DNA of 64,000 nt from an uncultured Burkholderiales bacterium. GTDB lineage: Bacteria; Pseudomonadota; Gammaproteobacteria; Burkholderiales; Burkholderiaceae_C. Below the pieces are notes generated by a model. It was given only the letters and a program-made list of their open reading frames with translations. It had not been told where the DNA came from and did no database searches. A program made the position numbers and the translations under genes. The DNA lies in the NCBI GenBank assembly GCA_903910745.1, contig CAIWAO010000067.1, forward strand, positions 1-64,000, read 5' to 3'. This document shows, one piece after another, positions 27,118-35,887 of this stretch; the first letter of the stretch is position 1, and every line of letters starts with the position of its first letter.

Positions 27118-28062
27118 CATACTGAGTTTTCTGCGGTATTTTGAGACCAGTTCTGCTTGAGGATCTTTAGTTGCCGTGCTATTCCCAGTAAGCTCAATGC
27201 CCCCTGCAGATTTGTTATTCATCGAATCGGTAGCTTTGGGTTTTGAGGGACTGATTAATTCCAAAATTGCAACGTATGTTTTTCTTGCAATCTCTTTCTC
27301 CCAAATTTTGTCTCTCATAATGATCTCTAGTAACTCCTCCATTGCTTGAGTCATCTCCCCCGATGCGATTAAAACTCGGGCTTTTGCCAGCCGGGTGTCA
27401 AAGTCTCTTTTGTTAGCTGAAATTAAAGTGTCAAACTGCTCCATTTTCCAAGCGCCTCTTTCGTCCTTTGTAGCAAAAACCAGAGCTTCTAACCAATGAT
27501 TTAGAGCATCAAATCTAAGTTGCAAGGGAATTTGAGTCAAGGAAGGAGCTAGCGCTCTGCGAGCAGCATCTAAATCGCCAATTGAAATTAATAATTTAAC
27601 GTAGTCAACCCGGGCTTCGTCATTGGCGGGATTTATTGCCAATGCCTCTTGTAGTTTGGATAAAGCAGCGTTAGTGTCGCCTGCCTCAAGAAGCTCTTCT
27701 GCTAATTCTAGGTCCTCTTGGACGACCAAATCGGCGTCTGAAGGCAAATGTTTATCTAAAAACTCTTTGACTTTGGACTCAGGCAACGCGCCCATGAAGC
27801 CGTCTAATGGGCGGCCATCCTTCATTAAAACGCAAGTTGGAATACTTCTCACGCCAAAAGCAGCGGCAAGTTGCTGTTGATCATCAGAATTGATTTTGAC
27901 AAGTTTGAAGCGTCCACCATAATCGACCTCCAGTTTTTCTAAAACTGGGCCCAACGACTTGCAAGGTCCGCACCAAGGAGCCCAAAAGTCAACCAAAACT
28001 GGGGTTTTTGAGGATTCTTCAATTACGTCAGACTCAAAATTTTCTTCTGTTACATCTATCAT
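27106..28062 (-). CDS. cnoX: CnoX/YbbN-type thioredoxin with TPR-like C-terminal domain
   Basis: 318 residues: an N-terminal thioredoxin domain (1-105) with FWAPWCGPC (C31, C34) and SIPTCVLMKDG (cis-Pro loop), then a helical TPR-like region (about 115-290; LEAGDTNAALSKLQEALAINPANDEARVDYV). CnoX proteins act as holdase chaperones that hand clients to GroEL and DnaK. E. coli CnoX lacks the redox CxxC; this copy keeps a complete CGPC, so it can probably also reduce or form mixed disulfides. The last 40 residues are a Ser/Thr/Lys-rich linker and a basic end. It runs opposite to the pur genes. The ATG start gives the usual short N-terminus. Confidence 0.9.
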   Translation of the reverse strand: MIDVTEENFESDVIEESSKTPVLVDFWAPWCGPCKSLGPVLEKLEVDYGGRFKLVKINSDDQQQLAAAFGVRSIPTCVLMKDGRPLDGFMGALPESKVKEFLDKHLPSDADLVVQEDLELAEELLEAGDTNAALSKLQEALAINPANDEARVDYVKLLISIGDLDAARRALAPSLTQIPLQLRFDALNHWLEALVFATKDERGAWKMEQFDTLISANKRDFDTRLAKARVLIASGEMTQAMEELLEIIMRDKIWEKEIARKTYVAILELISPSKPKATDSMNNKSAGGIELTGNSTATKDPQAELVSKYRRKLSMALN

Positions 28063-28140
28063 AGGTAATACTCGATCATTGAAACCGTAAAATCAATATT
28101 TATTGCCAATTTGTTGGCAGAACAAAAATTCTCTTTTAAT

Positions 28141-28635
28141 ATGAAAACACCGATTATCGCAGTCGTCATGGGCTCCCAATCAGATTGGGAAACCATGGAA
28201 CAAGCAACGCGTATTCTGCACGAGTTTGGTATTCCTTTTGAGACACAAGTCTTATCTGCTCATAGAATGCCAGATGCTATGTTTGCATTTGCTGAAAAAG
28301 CACTAAATCGTGGTTTAAAAGCGATTATTGCTGGCGCTGGAGGGGCTGCACATCTACCAGGGATGTTAGCCGCCAAAACTACAGTTCCCGTACTAGGTGT
28401 GCCGGTATCTAGTCGTCATTTAAACGGTGTCGACTCTCTTCACAGCATAGTTCAGATGCCAAAGGGTGTTCCAGTTGCAACATTTGCAATCGGAACGGCT
28501 GGGGCGGCAAACGCTGCTTTGTTTGCTATTGCCATGTTGGCCATCAACGACTCAGCAGTTCAGGAAAAACTTTTAGCTTTTCGCCAGCGCCAAACTAAAG
28601 CGGCTACAGAATCTAAATTACCCCCTCTTAATTAA
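28141..28635 (+). CDS. purE: N5-carboxyaminoimidazole ribonucleotide mutase
   Basis: PurE moves the carboxylate of N5-CAIR to give CAIR. The 164-residue class I enzyme shows VVMGSQSDWETMEQA, VLSAHRMPD (active-site His), AIIAGAGGAAHLPGMLAAKTTVPVLGVPV and NGVDSLHSIVQMPKGVPVATFAIG. The ORF track begins at TTG 28111 and adds ten unlikely residues; the ATG at 28141 gives the usual N-terminus. purK follows with a 96-base gap that contains no obvious terminator. Confidence 0.96.
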   Translation: MKTPIIAVVMGSQSDWETMEQATRILHEFGIPFETQVLSAHRMPDAMFAFAEKALNRGLKAIIAGAGGAAHLPGMLAAKTTVPVLGVPVSSRHLNGVDSLHSIVQMPKGVPVATFAIGTAGAANAALFAIAMLAINDSAVQEKLLAFRQRQTKAATESKLPPLN

Positions 28636-28731
28636 TTTATTTCACGGTTTTGAATCAAAAGCCGCCTCGAGCTCTCAAACTGAGTGGTCAAAATAGCACC
28701 CCCATTTAGCGTCCCATTGCAAAATTTTCAA

Positions 28732-29979
28732 ATGAATCTCACACCACATACTAAACCCCTTTCACCTGGAGCCACTTTGGGGGTTTTAGGCGGTGGACAA
28801 CTGGGCAGGATGTTTGTGCACTGCGCACAAACGATGGGCTATAAAACTGCGGTTCTAGACCCTGACCCTCAAAGCCCTGCAGGTTTGGTAAGTCATTTTC
28901 ACTTAGTCAATGATTTTACGGACCAAGACGCGTTGGCAAAGCTTGCTCAGTTGTGTGACGCGGTTACCACGGAGTTTGAAAACGTTCCAGCGCAGGCCCT
29001 GGATAAACTTTCTAAACTGATTGTCGTCAATCCCAGCGGATTAGCCGTTTCAATTGCTCAAGACAGAATAAGAGAAAAGCAACATTTCATAAATTGCAAT
29101 GTCCCCGTTGCACCTCATGTCTTTATAAATTCCGAAGAAGACCTACGCACGGTCGGAGTTCCACATCTTCCAGGAATACTCAAAACAGCACGCTTAGGCT
29201 ATGACGGCAAAGGACAAATTCGCGTGAGGAACTTGGAAGAAGTTTCTGATGCTTGGTTAAAATTAAAAGGGTACTCAGGTTCACCCATGCCCTGCGTTTT
29301 AGAGAAGCTTTTGCCTTTGGAGCTTGAGTGCTCGATTATTTTAGGCAGAAAAAGCAATGGACAGATAGTTCATTTGCCGCCGCAAAGAAATATCCACAGA
29401 GATGGAATCTTGGCTTTAACTCAAGTGCACGACGGCTGTCTGTCCTCATCTCTTTCTTTGAAAATCATTGAGTATGCTAAATCCATTGCAAACGAGCTGG
29501 ATTATGTAGGGGTTTTATGTATAGAATTTTTCGTCCTAAATAACGGCAACGATTCTCAGGACCCATTCTCGCTCGTTGTTAATGAGATCGCCCCAAGGCC
29601 ACATAACAGTGGACACTACAGTGTAGAGGCCTGTGATGTGTCTCAATTTGAACTGCAGGTACGCTGTTTGACTGATATGCCTTTGATTTCGCCTCGCCAA
29701 CACAGCCCAGCTTTAATGCTCAACTTACTTGGTGACCTATGGGCTCAAGTAGACCAAATAAATGATTCACAAGATCAGTCTCTCTCATGGAGAGAACCAG
29801 ACTGGCAAGCCATCTTAAACATCAAAGGTGCACATTTAAATTTATACGGCAAAGCATCTCCTCGTCTGTCTCGCAAAATGGGGCACATTACATTTACCGG
29901 GGACAGCGTAACAGAGCTTTATCACAACTTAGCCCAAGCTACCCGCATTTTAGGCATAGCGCCTTTTGATAAGCCATGA
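28732..29979 (+). CDS. purK: N5-carboxyaminoimidazole ribonucleotide synthase
   Basis: An ATP-grasp enzyme that carboxylates AIR with bicarbonate, providing the substrate of PurE. The 415 residues include TLGVLGGGQLGRMFVHCAQ, VTTEFENVPAQAL, ILKTARLGYDGKGQ, VLEKLLPLELECSII, VNEIAPRPHNSGHYS and LNLLGDLW. The ORF track start at GTG 28684 is replaced here by the ATG at 28732, closer to the conserved domain. Its stop overlaps the start of tsaC by four bases (ATGA), so the two are translationally coupled. Confidence 0.95.
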   Translation: MNLTPHTKPLSPGATLGVLGGGQLGRMFVHCAQTMGYKTAVLDPDPQSPAGLVSHFHLVNDFTDQDALAKLAQLCDAVTTEFENVPAQALDKLSKLIVVNPSGLAVSIAQDRIREKQHFINCNVPVAPHVFINSEEDLRTVGVPHLPGILKTARLGYDGKGQIRVRNLEEVSDAWLKLKGYSGSPMPCVLEKLLPLELECSIILGRKSNGQIVHLPPQRNIHRDGILALTQVHDGCLSSSLSLKIIEYAKSIANELDYVGVLCIEFFVLNNGNDSQDPFSLVVNEIAPRPHNSGHYSVEACDVSQFELQVRCLTDMPLISPRQHSPALMLNLLGDLWAQVDQINDSQDQSLSWREPDWQAILNIKGAHLNLYGKASPRLSRKMGHITFTGDSVTELYHNLAQATRILGIAPFDKP

Positions 29980-31022
29980 TTTTTCCTGGTCAAAACTCTG
30001 AAGCTTTAAAAAAGGCGGCTCATTTAATTTGTTCTGGAGAACTCGTTGGATTACCAACAGAGACCGTATACGGCCTCTGTGCAGACGCTCTTAGCGATCA
30101 AGCAGTTTCAAAAATATATTCGCTCAAAGGTCGTCCAAGCAATCACCCGTTAATTGCTCATTTGTTTTCTAAAGAGGAAATTAAACATTTTGCAATCGAT
30201 GTTCCAGATTACGCAAATAATTTAATTGATCGACTTTGGCCTGGACCACTCACGCTGATCTTGAAAAAGATTGATGGAATTGCTATGGGTTGTACTGCAA
30301 ATGCTAAAAGCATTGCCCTTCGTTGTCCTGCTCACCCAGTTGCTCAGGCATTATTAGGGGAATGTAGGGATTTGGGGGTCTGGGGATTGGCAGCGCCTAG
30401 TGCAAATAGGTTTGGTCGTGTTAGTCCAACAACAGCGCAGCATGTACACGAGGAGTTTGGGGACTCTCTTTTCATTTTAGACGGCGGCCCCTGTGAAGTT
30501 GGTATAGAGTCTACGATCGTCGACTGCACGAGAGGCCAACCTATCGTTTTGCGTCCAGGAGTATTAACAATACAAGAGCTCTCCTTATGCGCCGGTCAAC
30601 AAGTTCTTAGTGAACAAGATTTCTCACGTCTTTTATCCCCCCTCGAGATAAAAGCCGCTCAAGCCCCTAGCGCCTCAGGTACTCTAGAATCGCACTATGC
30701 ACCTAAGGCATTGGTTAGACTGTTGAGTCGAGAAGATTTGCTACTTAGCTTTAGTTCTGCGGTGACAGTGTCAATCAAATTAGGGATTTGGAGCCAAGAA
30801 AAAGTCACAAGCAAAAGTGAAAGTGAAAGAATTTCACTTTTTTGGCGTCAAATGCCCGAGGACCCTCAGGTTTGTGCAAAAGCGTTATTTGCTCAACTTA
30901 GAGAGTTTGACACGATTGGTGTAGAAGAAATATGGGTTGAAAAACCTCAAAATACCCAAGAATGGGCTGGAATTAACGACCGTTTACAACGTGCGGCCTA
31001 TACAGGTACAGAACCCCGTTAA
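29976..31022 (+). CDS. tsaC: Threonylcarbamoyl-AMP synthase, long Sua5/YwlC type
   Basis: It makes threonylcarbamoyl-AMP from Thr, bicarbonate and ATP, the first step of the t6A modification of tRNAs that read ANN codons. The N-terminal YrdC domain shows GELVGLPTETVYGLCADAL, YSLKGRPSNHPLI (K51 and R53) and AAPSANRFGRVSPT. A PGVLT linker leads to a C-terminal Sua5 domain (about 215-348), so it is the two-domain form. The partner genes tsaB is 4 kb away in this window. It overlaps purK by four bases. A long terminator-like hairpin lies inside its 3' half. Confidence 0.94.
   Translation: MIFPGQNSEALKKAAHLICSGELVGLPTETVYGLCADALSDQAVSKIYSLKGRPSNHPLIAHLFSKEEIKHFAIDVPDYANNLIDRLWPGPLTLILKKIDGIAMGCTANAKSIALRCPAHPVAQALLGECRDLGVWGLAAPSANRFGRVSPTTAQHVHEEFGDSLFILDGGPCEVGIESTIVDCTRGQPIVLRPGVLTIQELSLCAGQQVLSEQDFSRLLSPLEIKAAQAPSASGTLESHYAPKALVRLLSREDLLLSFSSAVTVSIKLGIWSQEKVTSKSESERISLFWRQMPEDPQVCAKALFAQLREFDTIGVEEIWVEKPQNTQEWAGINDRLQRAAYTGTEPR
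30813..30843 (+). other. Terminator-like hairpin inside tsaC
   Basis: AAAAGTGAAA (30813-30822) pairs perfectly with TTTCACTTTT (30832-30841) over a ten-base or shorter loop, and two more T bases follow. It falls inside the Sua5 domain coding region. It could cut transcription of tsaC short or be a chance result of A/T-rich coding. Confidence 0.4.
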
Positions 31023-31049
31023 ACTACTAGGATTGTCTGGAGATTTGGG

Positions 31050-32591
31050 ATGCTTTTGAATTTGTTTATTAAAAAATTAATTAGATTTACTTTGTTGCTT
31101 CCCGTTGCCTTGTTCGCCTTGCTAAGCGGATGCGGCGTGGGTACTGTGTTAGATCCATTTGTACCTAATCGAATTATTGCTTTTGGGGATGCGTTCATGG
31201 ATGTTCGCACACCTCGTTTCACGGTCAACGATGAAATACCTGCAAACGTAGATCCTACTTCTAATTATCTAACTGCAGCCACCTACGCGCCAGCACAATT
31301 TCAAAACGGTACTGGCGGTCCTTTGTCGCCGACCAATTTTTACAATTACATTTTCAACTCTTATTTCTCAGTGCATGGTTTCATAACGTCATCCACGAAA
31401 ATTCCTAGTTATACGCCCCTTCTGGCTGGAATAAATGTGTTTGCACCTGCAGTATTTGATTCAACAACATCCGTCATTGATGCGCCCATTAACCCAGAAC
31501 TTACTGTGATAGAGCGTATGGCTGCTGATTACGGTTTTGGAGCGGTCGTCCCCATGAGCACAATCGCCTCCCATGCGGTGCCCTCAAACTCTGGAGTCTA
31601 CTCTTTCGCTCAAGCCAATGCCTTAGTACTATCTCCCAACCAAAGCGCAGGAAGTATAGATACGCCTCAAAGTTATACCGCCAATAACGGTACTGTGAGT
31701 TATCCAGCCGCCTCAACTCCTGCGCTCTCAATACAAGCTCAAATTGATTTATTTCTTGCAAACAACTCAATTTCTTCATCGGACATGATTGTGATTAATG
31801 CGGGTAGCGCTGATATTATTTACAACGCATTGTCCTCTGGTGGTGCATCGGGCGTGACCACAGCCGCTCAAAACTTTGTCACCCAAATCATGCGCTTACA
31901 CAATGCAGGGGCCAAGCACATTGTGGTATTTGGTCCGCCCAACATGGGAAGATCCCCATTTGCCTACAAGTACAACCTAACAAGCGTTTTAAGTAATTAC
32001 TCTAAAACTCTGTCAAGTGCTAACTGTATTGACTTTAACTGCGCAGTTGAATTTGGTTTGCAACAACAAATTGGTACGATTACTCAAAACCCAGTTCTGT
32101 TTGTTGATATTTCAAGTCAAACCAGTTTGATCACGGGGACAACCAATACAGGTAGTGCCAATACATATGCAAGTTTCGCAGATCCTTTGTATGGCGTTCC
32201 TATTGCGATTCCTGGAGACCCTGCATTTCCAGATGCGTCTGCTGCGGCCCCTGCAAATGCCACCGATGCAAATTATTATTGCAACTCGACGAATATTCCA
32301 ATGGCTACCAACACGACCTATCCAAATCCTTTTTATATAAACACACCGACTATTTCGGGCTCATATCCTAGTTTCTCAATTGGGGGCTCAGCGTGTTTTG
32401 CCAACCCAGTTTCACCAACCAGTTCTAATGCCGTACTCAATGGCTATGCAACTTTGGGGGCAAACTCTACCCCATATGTCTATAACTACTTAAGTTATGC
32501 ATACGCGGATCCCATTAATTACACACCTTCGGTTCACCGAATGCTTGCAGATTTTATTTTAAGCAAACTCAGTCTTGCAAGTTGGAGATAA
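31050..32591 (+). CDS. SGNH/GDSL-like lipoprotein with Ala in place of the nucleophilic Ser
   Basis: 513 residues. The signal peptide (basic IKKLIRF, then LLLPVALFALLSGC) ends in a lipobox with C28, so it is a lipoprotein exported to the envelope. Block I, RIIAFGDAFMD at 41-51, matches the GDSL start except that Ser is Ala48. Block III reads VINAGSADI instead of GxND. The C-terminal SVHRMLADFILSKL keeps the block V histidine (about H496). The large middle is rich in Ser, Thr, Asn, Ala and Pro, as in surface proteins. If the alignment is right, esterase activity is lost or altered; a binding role is possible. An SD-like GGAG lies 8 bases before the ATG. Confidence 0.75.
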   Translation: MLLNLFIKKLIRFTLLLPVALFALLSGCGVGTVLDPFVPNRIIAFGDAFMDVRTPRFTVNDEIPANVDPTSNYLTAATYAPAQFQNGTGGPLSPTNFYNYIFNSYFSVHGFITSSTKIPSYTPLLAGINVFAPAVFDSTTSVIDAPINPELTVIERMAADYGFGAVVPMSTIASHAVPSNSGVYSFAQANALVLSPNQSAGSIDTPQSYTANNGTVSYPAASTPALSIQAQIDLFLANNSISSSDMIVINAGSADIIYNALSSGGASGVTTAAQNFVTQIMRLHNAGAKHIVVFGPPNMGRSPFAYKYNLTSVLSNYSKTLSSANCIDFNCAVEFGLQQQIGTITQNPVLFVDISSQTSLITGTTNTGSANTYASFADPLYGVPIAIPGDPAFPDASAAAPANATDANYYCNSTNIPMATNTTYPNPFYINTPTISGSYPSFSIGGSACFANPVSPTSSNAVLNGYATLGANSTPYVYNYLSYAYADPINYTPSVHRMLADFILSKLSLASWR

Positions 32592-32645
32592 GTTGGGGAT
32601 GAGCAAGAGTTAATTTAAAAAAAGATGCCTTCTTTGATGGCTTCC

Positions 32646-34031
32646 TTAATGGTTACCGACCCAATCTATAAGCACATCCAAAACTGGCTTTGCAGATTGA
32701 GCTTGAGGGTGGTTGATGATTGCGACAATTATTAGTTGTTGTTCTGTTTTGTTTTGTAAATAGCCTGCAATAGCCAAAACATCTTTGAGACTTCCTGTTT
32801 TAAGATGTCCATGCGTTTTGGCTTTGCTTTGTTTTAATGTGCCGTCTACCCCAACCAGAGGCAAAGATGAGGCCAGCTCGGGATAGGTGGGTTGTGCTAA
32901 ATCCCAAACTAATAGTTTTGCCAAATCATCTGCACTCATTCGCGTGTCTCGGCTTAGACCAGAGCCATTTATAAAGGTTGGCAGGGGCCCAAGTAGTTTT
33001 TCTGTCCACCATTTATTAAGAACTCCCAAAGAGGCCTCAGGAGATCCAGAGTTTTTAAACGTCATACCTAGTGTCAAAAAGAGTTGCTGAGCCATCACGT
33101 TGTTGCTAAATTTATTGATTTCCCGGATTACTTCCGCCAATTGAGGGGACTCTAAGCTGAAGATTGGTTTTTGATTTCTAGGGGTTTCGCCAAATCTTAC
33201 CCTGCCCGACAAACTCCCGCCGACCTGTCCCCACATCCCAGCAATTGCTTTATCTGCAAAGCTGGCAGGATCTACGTAAGCAATGGGCCAAAGGCGCTCA
33301 CCACAGCTTTGCGGGTATCCGCCCTTAAACGCAATAACGCTTGGGTCTTGAAAACTTGCTCGCAATCCAGCTCTGTAATCTAAACACTCTCCACTAATAA
33401 GGGGCGCGGTTTCTTGAGCATTTAACCCTTGAAGGGGGGGCTCCAAATGGATTCTTACCAATTTCGCTTGTAAGTCTGGAACAAAACTAATAAGTAAAGA
33501 TTTGAAATTAATCAACAAAGCATCTGGACTTGCGTTGTAGGGCCTTAAGGGTTCTCCGTCAAAATCTCCAGGGTCTTGTAGGATTGGTTCAAAGGATTTG
33601 TGGTCCATTACGATATCGCCCGAAATTGATTTAATACCTAAACCTTTTACTCTTCGCATCAAAAGCCATAACCTCTCTACACCAAAGTGAGGATCCCCTT
33701 GTCCCTTGATGTATAAATTGCCCTTCAAAATACCCTCTTCAATGGGACCATCAATATAAACTTGTGTGGTCCAGGTGAACGCAGGTCCTAAAAGATCCAT
33801 TGCTGCACTAGTTGTAACCAATTTCATAAGTGAGGCAGGGTTACGAGGTGTACTTGGGTTTACGCTCATCAATGTCTTTAAACCCTCCTTCTTAAGAACT
33901 AAAACACTCAAAGACTCCATGGGTATTTTTAAACGCCCCATCTCTGCTCGAACAGCTTCGGGTAAGGTGTCTACGGCCAATGTGACCTGAAAAGAAAGGA
34001 GGCCAAAACAAGCTACAAGTATTTGAATCAA
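32646..34031 (-). CDS. dacB: D-alanyl-D-alanine carboxypeptidase/endopeptidase, PBP4 type
   Basis: A periplasmic peptidase that trims peptidoglycan peptides and cuts cross-links. The three penicillin-binding motifs are present: SLMK (S-x-x-K, in NPASLMKLVTT), NGSGLSRDTRMS (the S-x-N-like motif region) and HLKTGSLKDV (KTG). The PBP4 insertion domain lies between the first two (GNLYIKGQGDPHFG, ITGDIVMD-like block). The ORF track extends to 34367, but that part overlaps the divergent EamA gene and is not conserved. The first in-frame start outside most of it is TTG at 34031, giving a hydrophobic export segment (LVACFGLLSFQVTLA). This start is uncertain. Confidence 0.88.
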   Translation of the reverse strand: MIQILVACFGLLSFQVTLAVDTLPEAVRAEMGRLKIPMESLSVLVLKKEGLKTLMSVNPSTPRNPASLMKLVTTSAAMDLLGPAFTWTTQVYIDGPIEEGILKGNLYIKGQGDPHFGVERLWLLMRRVKGLGIKSISGDIVMDHKSFEPILQDPGDFDGEPLRPYNASPDALLINFKSLLISFVPDLQAKLVRIHLEPPLQGLNAQETAPLISGECLDYRAGLRASFQDPSVIAFKGGYPQSCGERLWPIAYVDPASFADKAIAGMWGQVGGSLSGRVRFGETPRNQKPIFSLESPQLAEVIREINKFSNNVMAQQLFLTLGMTFKNSGSPEASLGVLNKWWTEKLLGPLPTFINGSGLSRDTRMSADDLAKLLVWDLAQPTYPELASSLPLVGVDGTLKQSKAKTHGHLKTGSLKDVLAIAGYLQNKTEQQLIIVAIINHPQAQSAKPVLDVLIDWVGNH

Positions 34032-34053
34032 ATTTAAATACGATAATGTCTGT

Positions 34054-35073
34054 ATGAATAACCCAAACAATGTACCTATTGAGCGTTTGCAGCCAGACTT
34101 AACCCTAACCCCGAACTTAGTACGCGGAGTTTTTTTTGCATTGGTGACAATTGTTATTTGGGTTGGATTTATTATCATTGCAAAGGCCTCCTCACACGGA
34201 TCGTTAACTGGACTCGACATTGCTGCACTTCGTATTTTAGGAGCTTCAATTATTTTGTTACCTTTAGGATTTTGGATCAACAAAAACAAAAATCCGATCC
34301 CCCATAAGGATAGTGTAAGTAAAGACTCATCTTTTGCTGGATTATCACCACTAAGCTTTAAACTCACAGCTACATTGGGACTAAGCGGAGGGTTGCTCTA
34401 TGCCGTATTAGCATATAGTGGATTTTTCTTCGCTCCAGCCTCGCACGCTGCTGTTTTACTCCCAGGTAGTCTGCCTCTTTGGACGAGTTTGATAGCATTT
34501 TTCATATTAAATGAACGTATTGCAAAATACCGCCTCTTTGGACTTGCACTTATTTTAGGAGGGGATTTAACCGTCGGTGGACCCAGCCTAGTGAACGCAG
34601 TCGGCGAACAAAGTATTTGGCGCGGTGATCTTCTTTTTATTTTAGCTAGCATCGCCTGGTCTTATTACGCAGTGATGGTCCGTTCACGCCAAGTCAAACC
34701 TGTGTACGCAACGACTGCTATAACTGTTTTTGTTTTCTTTACTTACCTGCCAAGTTATATTTTTCTTTGCATGACTGGAGTATTGAAAACCAACATTTGG
34801 GAAACTTCATTAGACACTTTATTATTTCAAATGTTTTTTCAGGGCGTTTTATCAGTCGTTGTTTCGGGAATCACTTTTAACCAAATGGTTCGATATTTTG
34901 GCCCTGTTCGCACCACGATGATGACTGCCGTGGTGCCCGCTTTAGCGGCATTGGGGGCAAGCATTTATTTAGATGAGCATTTAAGCAGTAATGTGATTAT
35001 GGGTTTGATATTGGTCACATTAGGCATTTTTTTTGGTATAGGATCAAGATCAGTCAAAGCTCGCACCACATAA
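34054..35073 (+). CDS. EamA/DMT-family transporter
   Basis: 339 residues with about ten membrane segments in two EamA repeats (first about 25-165, second about 190-330). Typical blocks are GLDIAALRILGASIILLPLGFW, FFAPASHAAVLLPGSLPLWTSLIAFFILNERI and VVPALAALGASIYLDEHLSSNVIMGLILVTLGI. A loop of about 25 hydrophilic residues (NKNKNPIPHKDSVSKDSS) separates helices 2 and 3. Members export amino acids, nucleosides or other metabolites; the substrate is unknown. It starts 22 bases from the proposed dacB start on the other strand, so their promoters overlap. Confidence 0.88.
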   Translation: MNNPNNVPIERLQPDLTLTPNLVRGVFFALVTIVIWVGFIIIAKASSHGSLTGLDIAALRILGASIILLPLGFWINKNKNPIPHKDSVSKDSSFAGLSPLSFKLTATLGLSGGLLYAVLAYSGFFFAPASHAAVLLPGSLPLWTSLIAFFILNERIAKYRLFGLALILGGDLTVGGPSLVNAVGEQSIWRGDLLFILASIAWSYYAVMVRSRQVKPVYATTAITVFVFFTYLPSYIFLCMTGVLKTNIWETSLDTLLFQMFFQGVLSVVVSGITFNQMVRYFGPVRTTMMTAVVPALAALGASIYLDEHLSSNVIMGLILVTLGIFFGIGSRSVKARTT

Positions 35074-35112
35074 AAATCAAGTTTTACAAACACCCTTGTC
35101 TATCGTATTTTC

Positions 35113-35871
35113 ATGAAAATTCTTGCTCTTGAAGCCAGTGCCAATAATGTATCTATAGCTATTCAACATGGTCTAAATAGAGTTCATGATGAAATGCCAT
35201 CCAATTCAAAGAGCTCATCTTGGTTGATACCTAGGATCATGCAACTTTTAAGGGATTCGAATCTTCACTTAGAGGAGTTAGATAGCATTGCATTTGGGCG
35301 AGGCCCAGGCGCCTTTACCGGACTTAGAACCGTTTGTTCGGTGGTGCAAGGGCTCACCTTGGGTTTGGGATTGGAATTACAGCCCTCGGTTTTGGGTTTA
35401 GACACTTTAATGGAGTTGGCGCAGGACGCCTTTAACAAAACACAATTTACTAGCAAAGGTGAGAGTAAAGCTCAGCGTTTTTTAAGTGTATTAGATGCAC
35501 GGATGGATCAATGGTATGTAGGAGCGTACGAGCGCAGTGACGAAAAGTGGTCAACAATACGACGGCCCGTGGTCTGTAGTCCATTTCAATTAGAGATCCC
35601 TGAGAGTTGGGAAGGTTTAGATTTTTTCGTAGCTGGAAATATTAATACTAGTCTTCTCGCTGAGGTATTTAAGATAAAAAATATTACCTCTCTAGCCTCT
35701 TTTTTAGTTTCATCCCCCCACGCTTGTCTTTGTCTTGATTTAGCGATGATGCATTCAAACATAATAGATTTACAGATCGAGCGTTTAGCGACCCCTTTAT
35801 ATATTAGAGACCGAGTGGCTTTAACGACAGTTGAGCGAGAAACCCTCAAATCAAGCACATCCAGTTCATAA
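35113..35871 (+). CDS. tsaB: tRNA threonylcarbamoyladenosine biosynthesis protein TsaB
   Basis: TsaB is the non-catalytic partner of TsaD in transferring threonylcarbamoyl to tRNA A37. The 252-residue protein begins MKILALEASANNVSIAI and has the diagnostic DSIAFGRGPGAFTGLRTVCSVVQGL block, followed by LDARMDQWYVGAYE. The C-terminal part (PLYIRDRVALT) is typical. It heads the tsaB-rimI-UDG unit, with 16 bases to rimI. Together with tsaC it covers two of the four t6A proteins. Confidence 0.94.
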   Translation: MKILALEASANNVSIAIQHGLNRVHDEMPSNSKSSSWLIPRIMQLLRDSNLHLEELDSIAFGRGPGAFTGLRTVCSVVQGLTLGLGLELQPSVLGLDTLMELAQDAFNKTQFTSKGESKAQRFLSVLDARMDQWYVGAYERSDEKWSTIRRPVVCSPFQLEIPESWEGLDFFVAGNINTSLLAEVFKIKNITSLASFLVSSPHACLCLDLAMMHSNIIDLQIERLATPLYIRDRVALTTVERETLKSSTSSS

Positions 35872-35887
35872 GTAGTAACTACTCTTC

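Noticed and set aside
32610-32645. Poly-A stretch and weak hairpin as the dacB terminator
   Set aside because: The reverse strand has a T7 run, but only a three-base GCC/GGC stem could be built ahead of it.
34032-34367. N-terminal extension of dacB given by the ORF track
   Set aside because: It overlaps the divergent EamA gene over its whole length and shows no export signal or conserved sequence.
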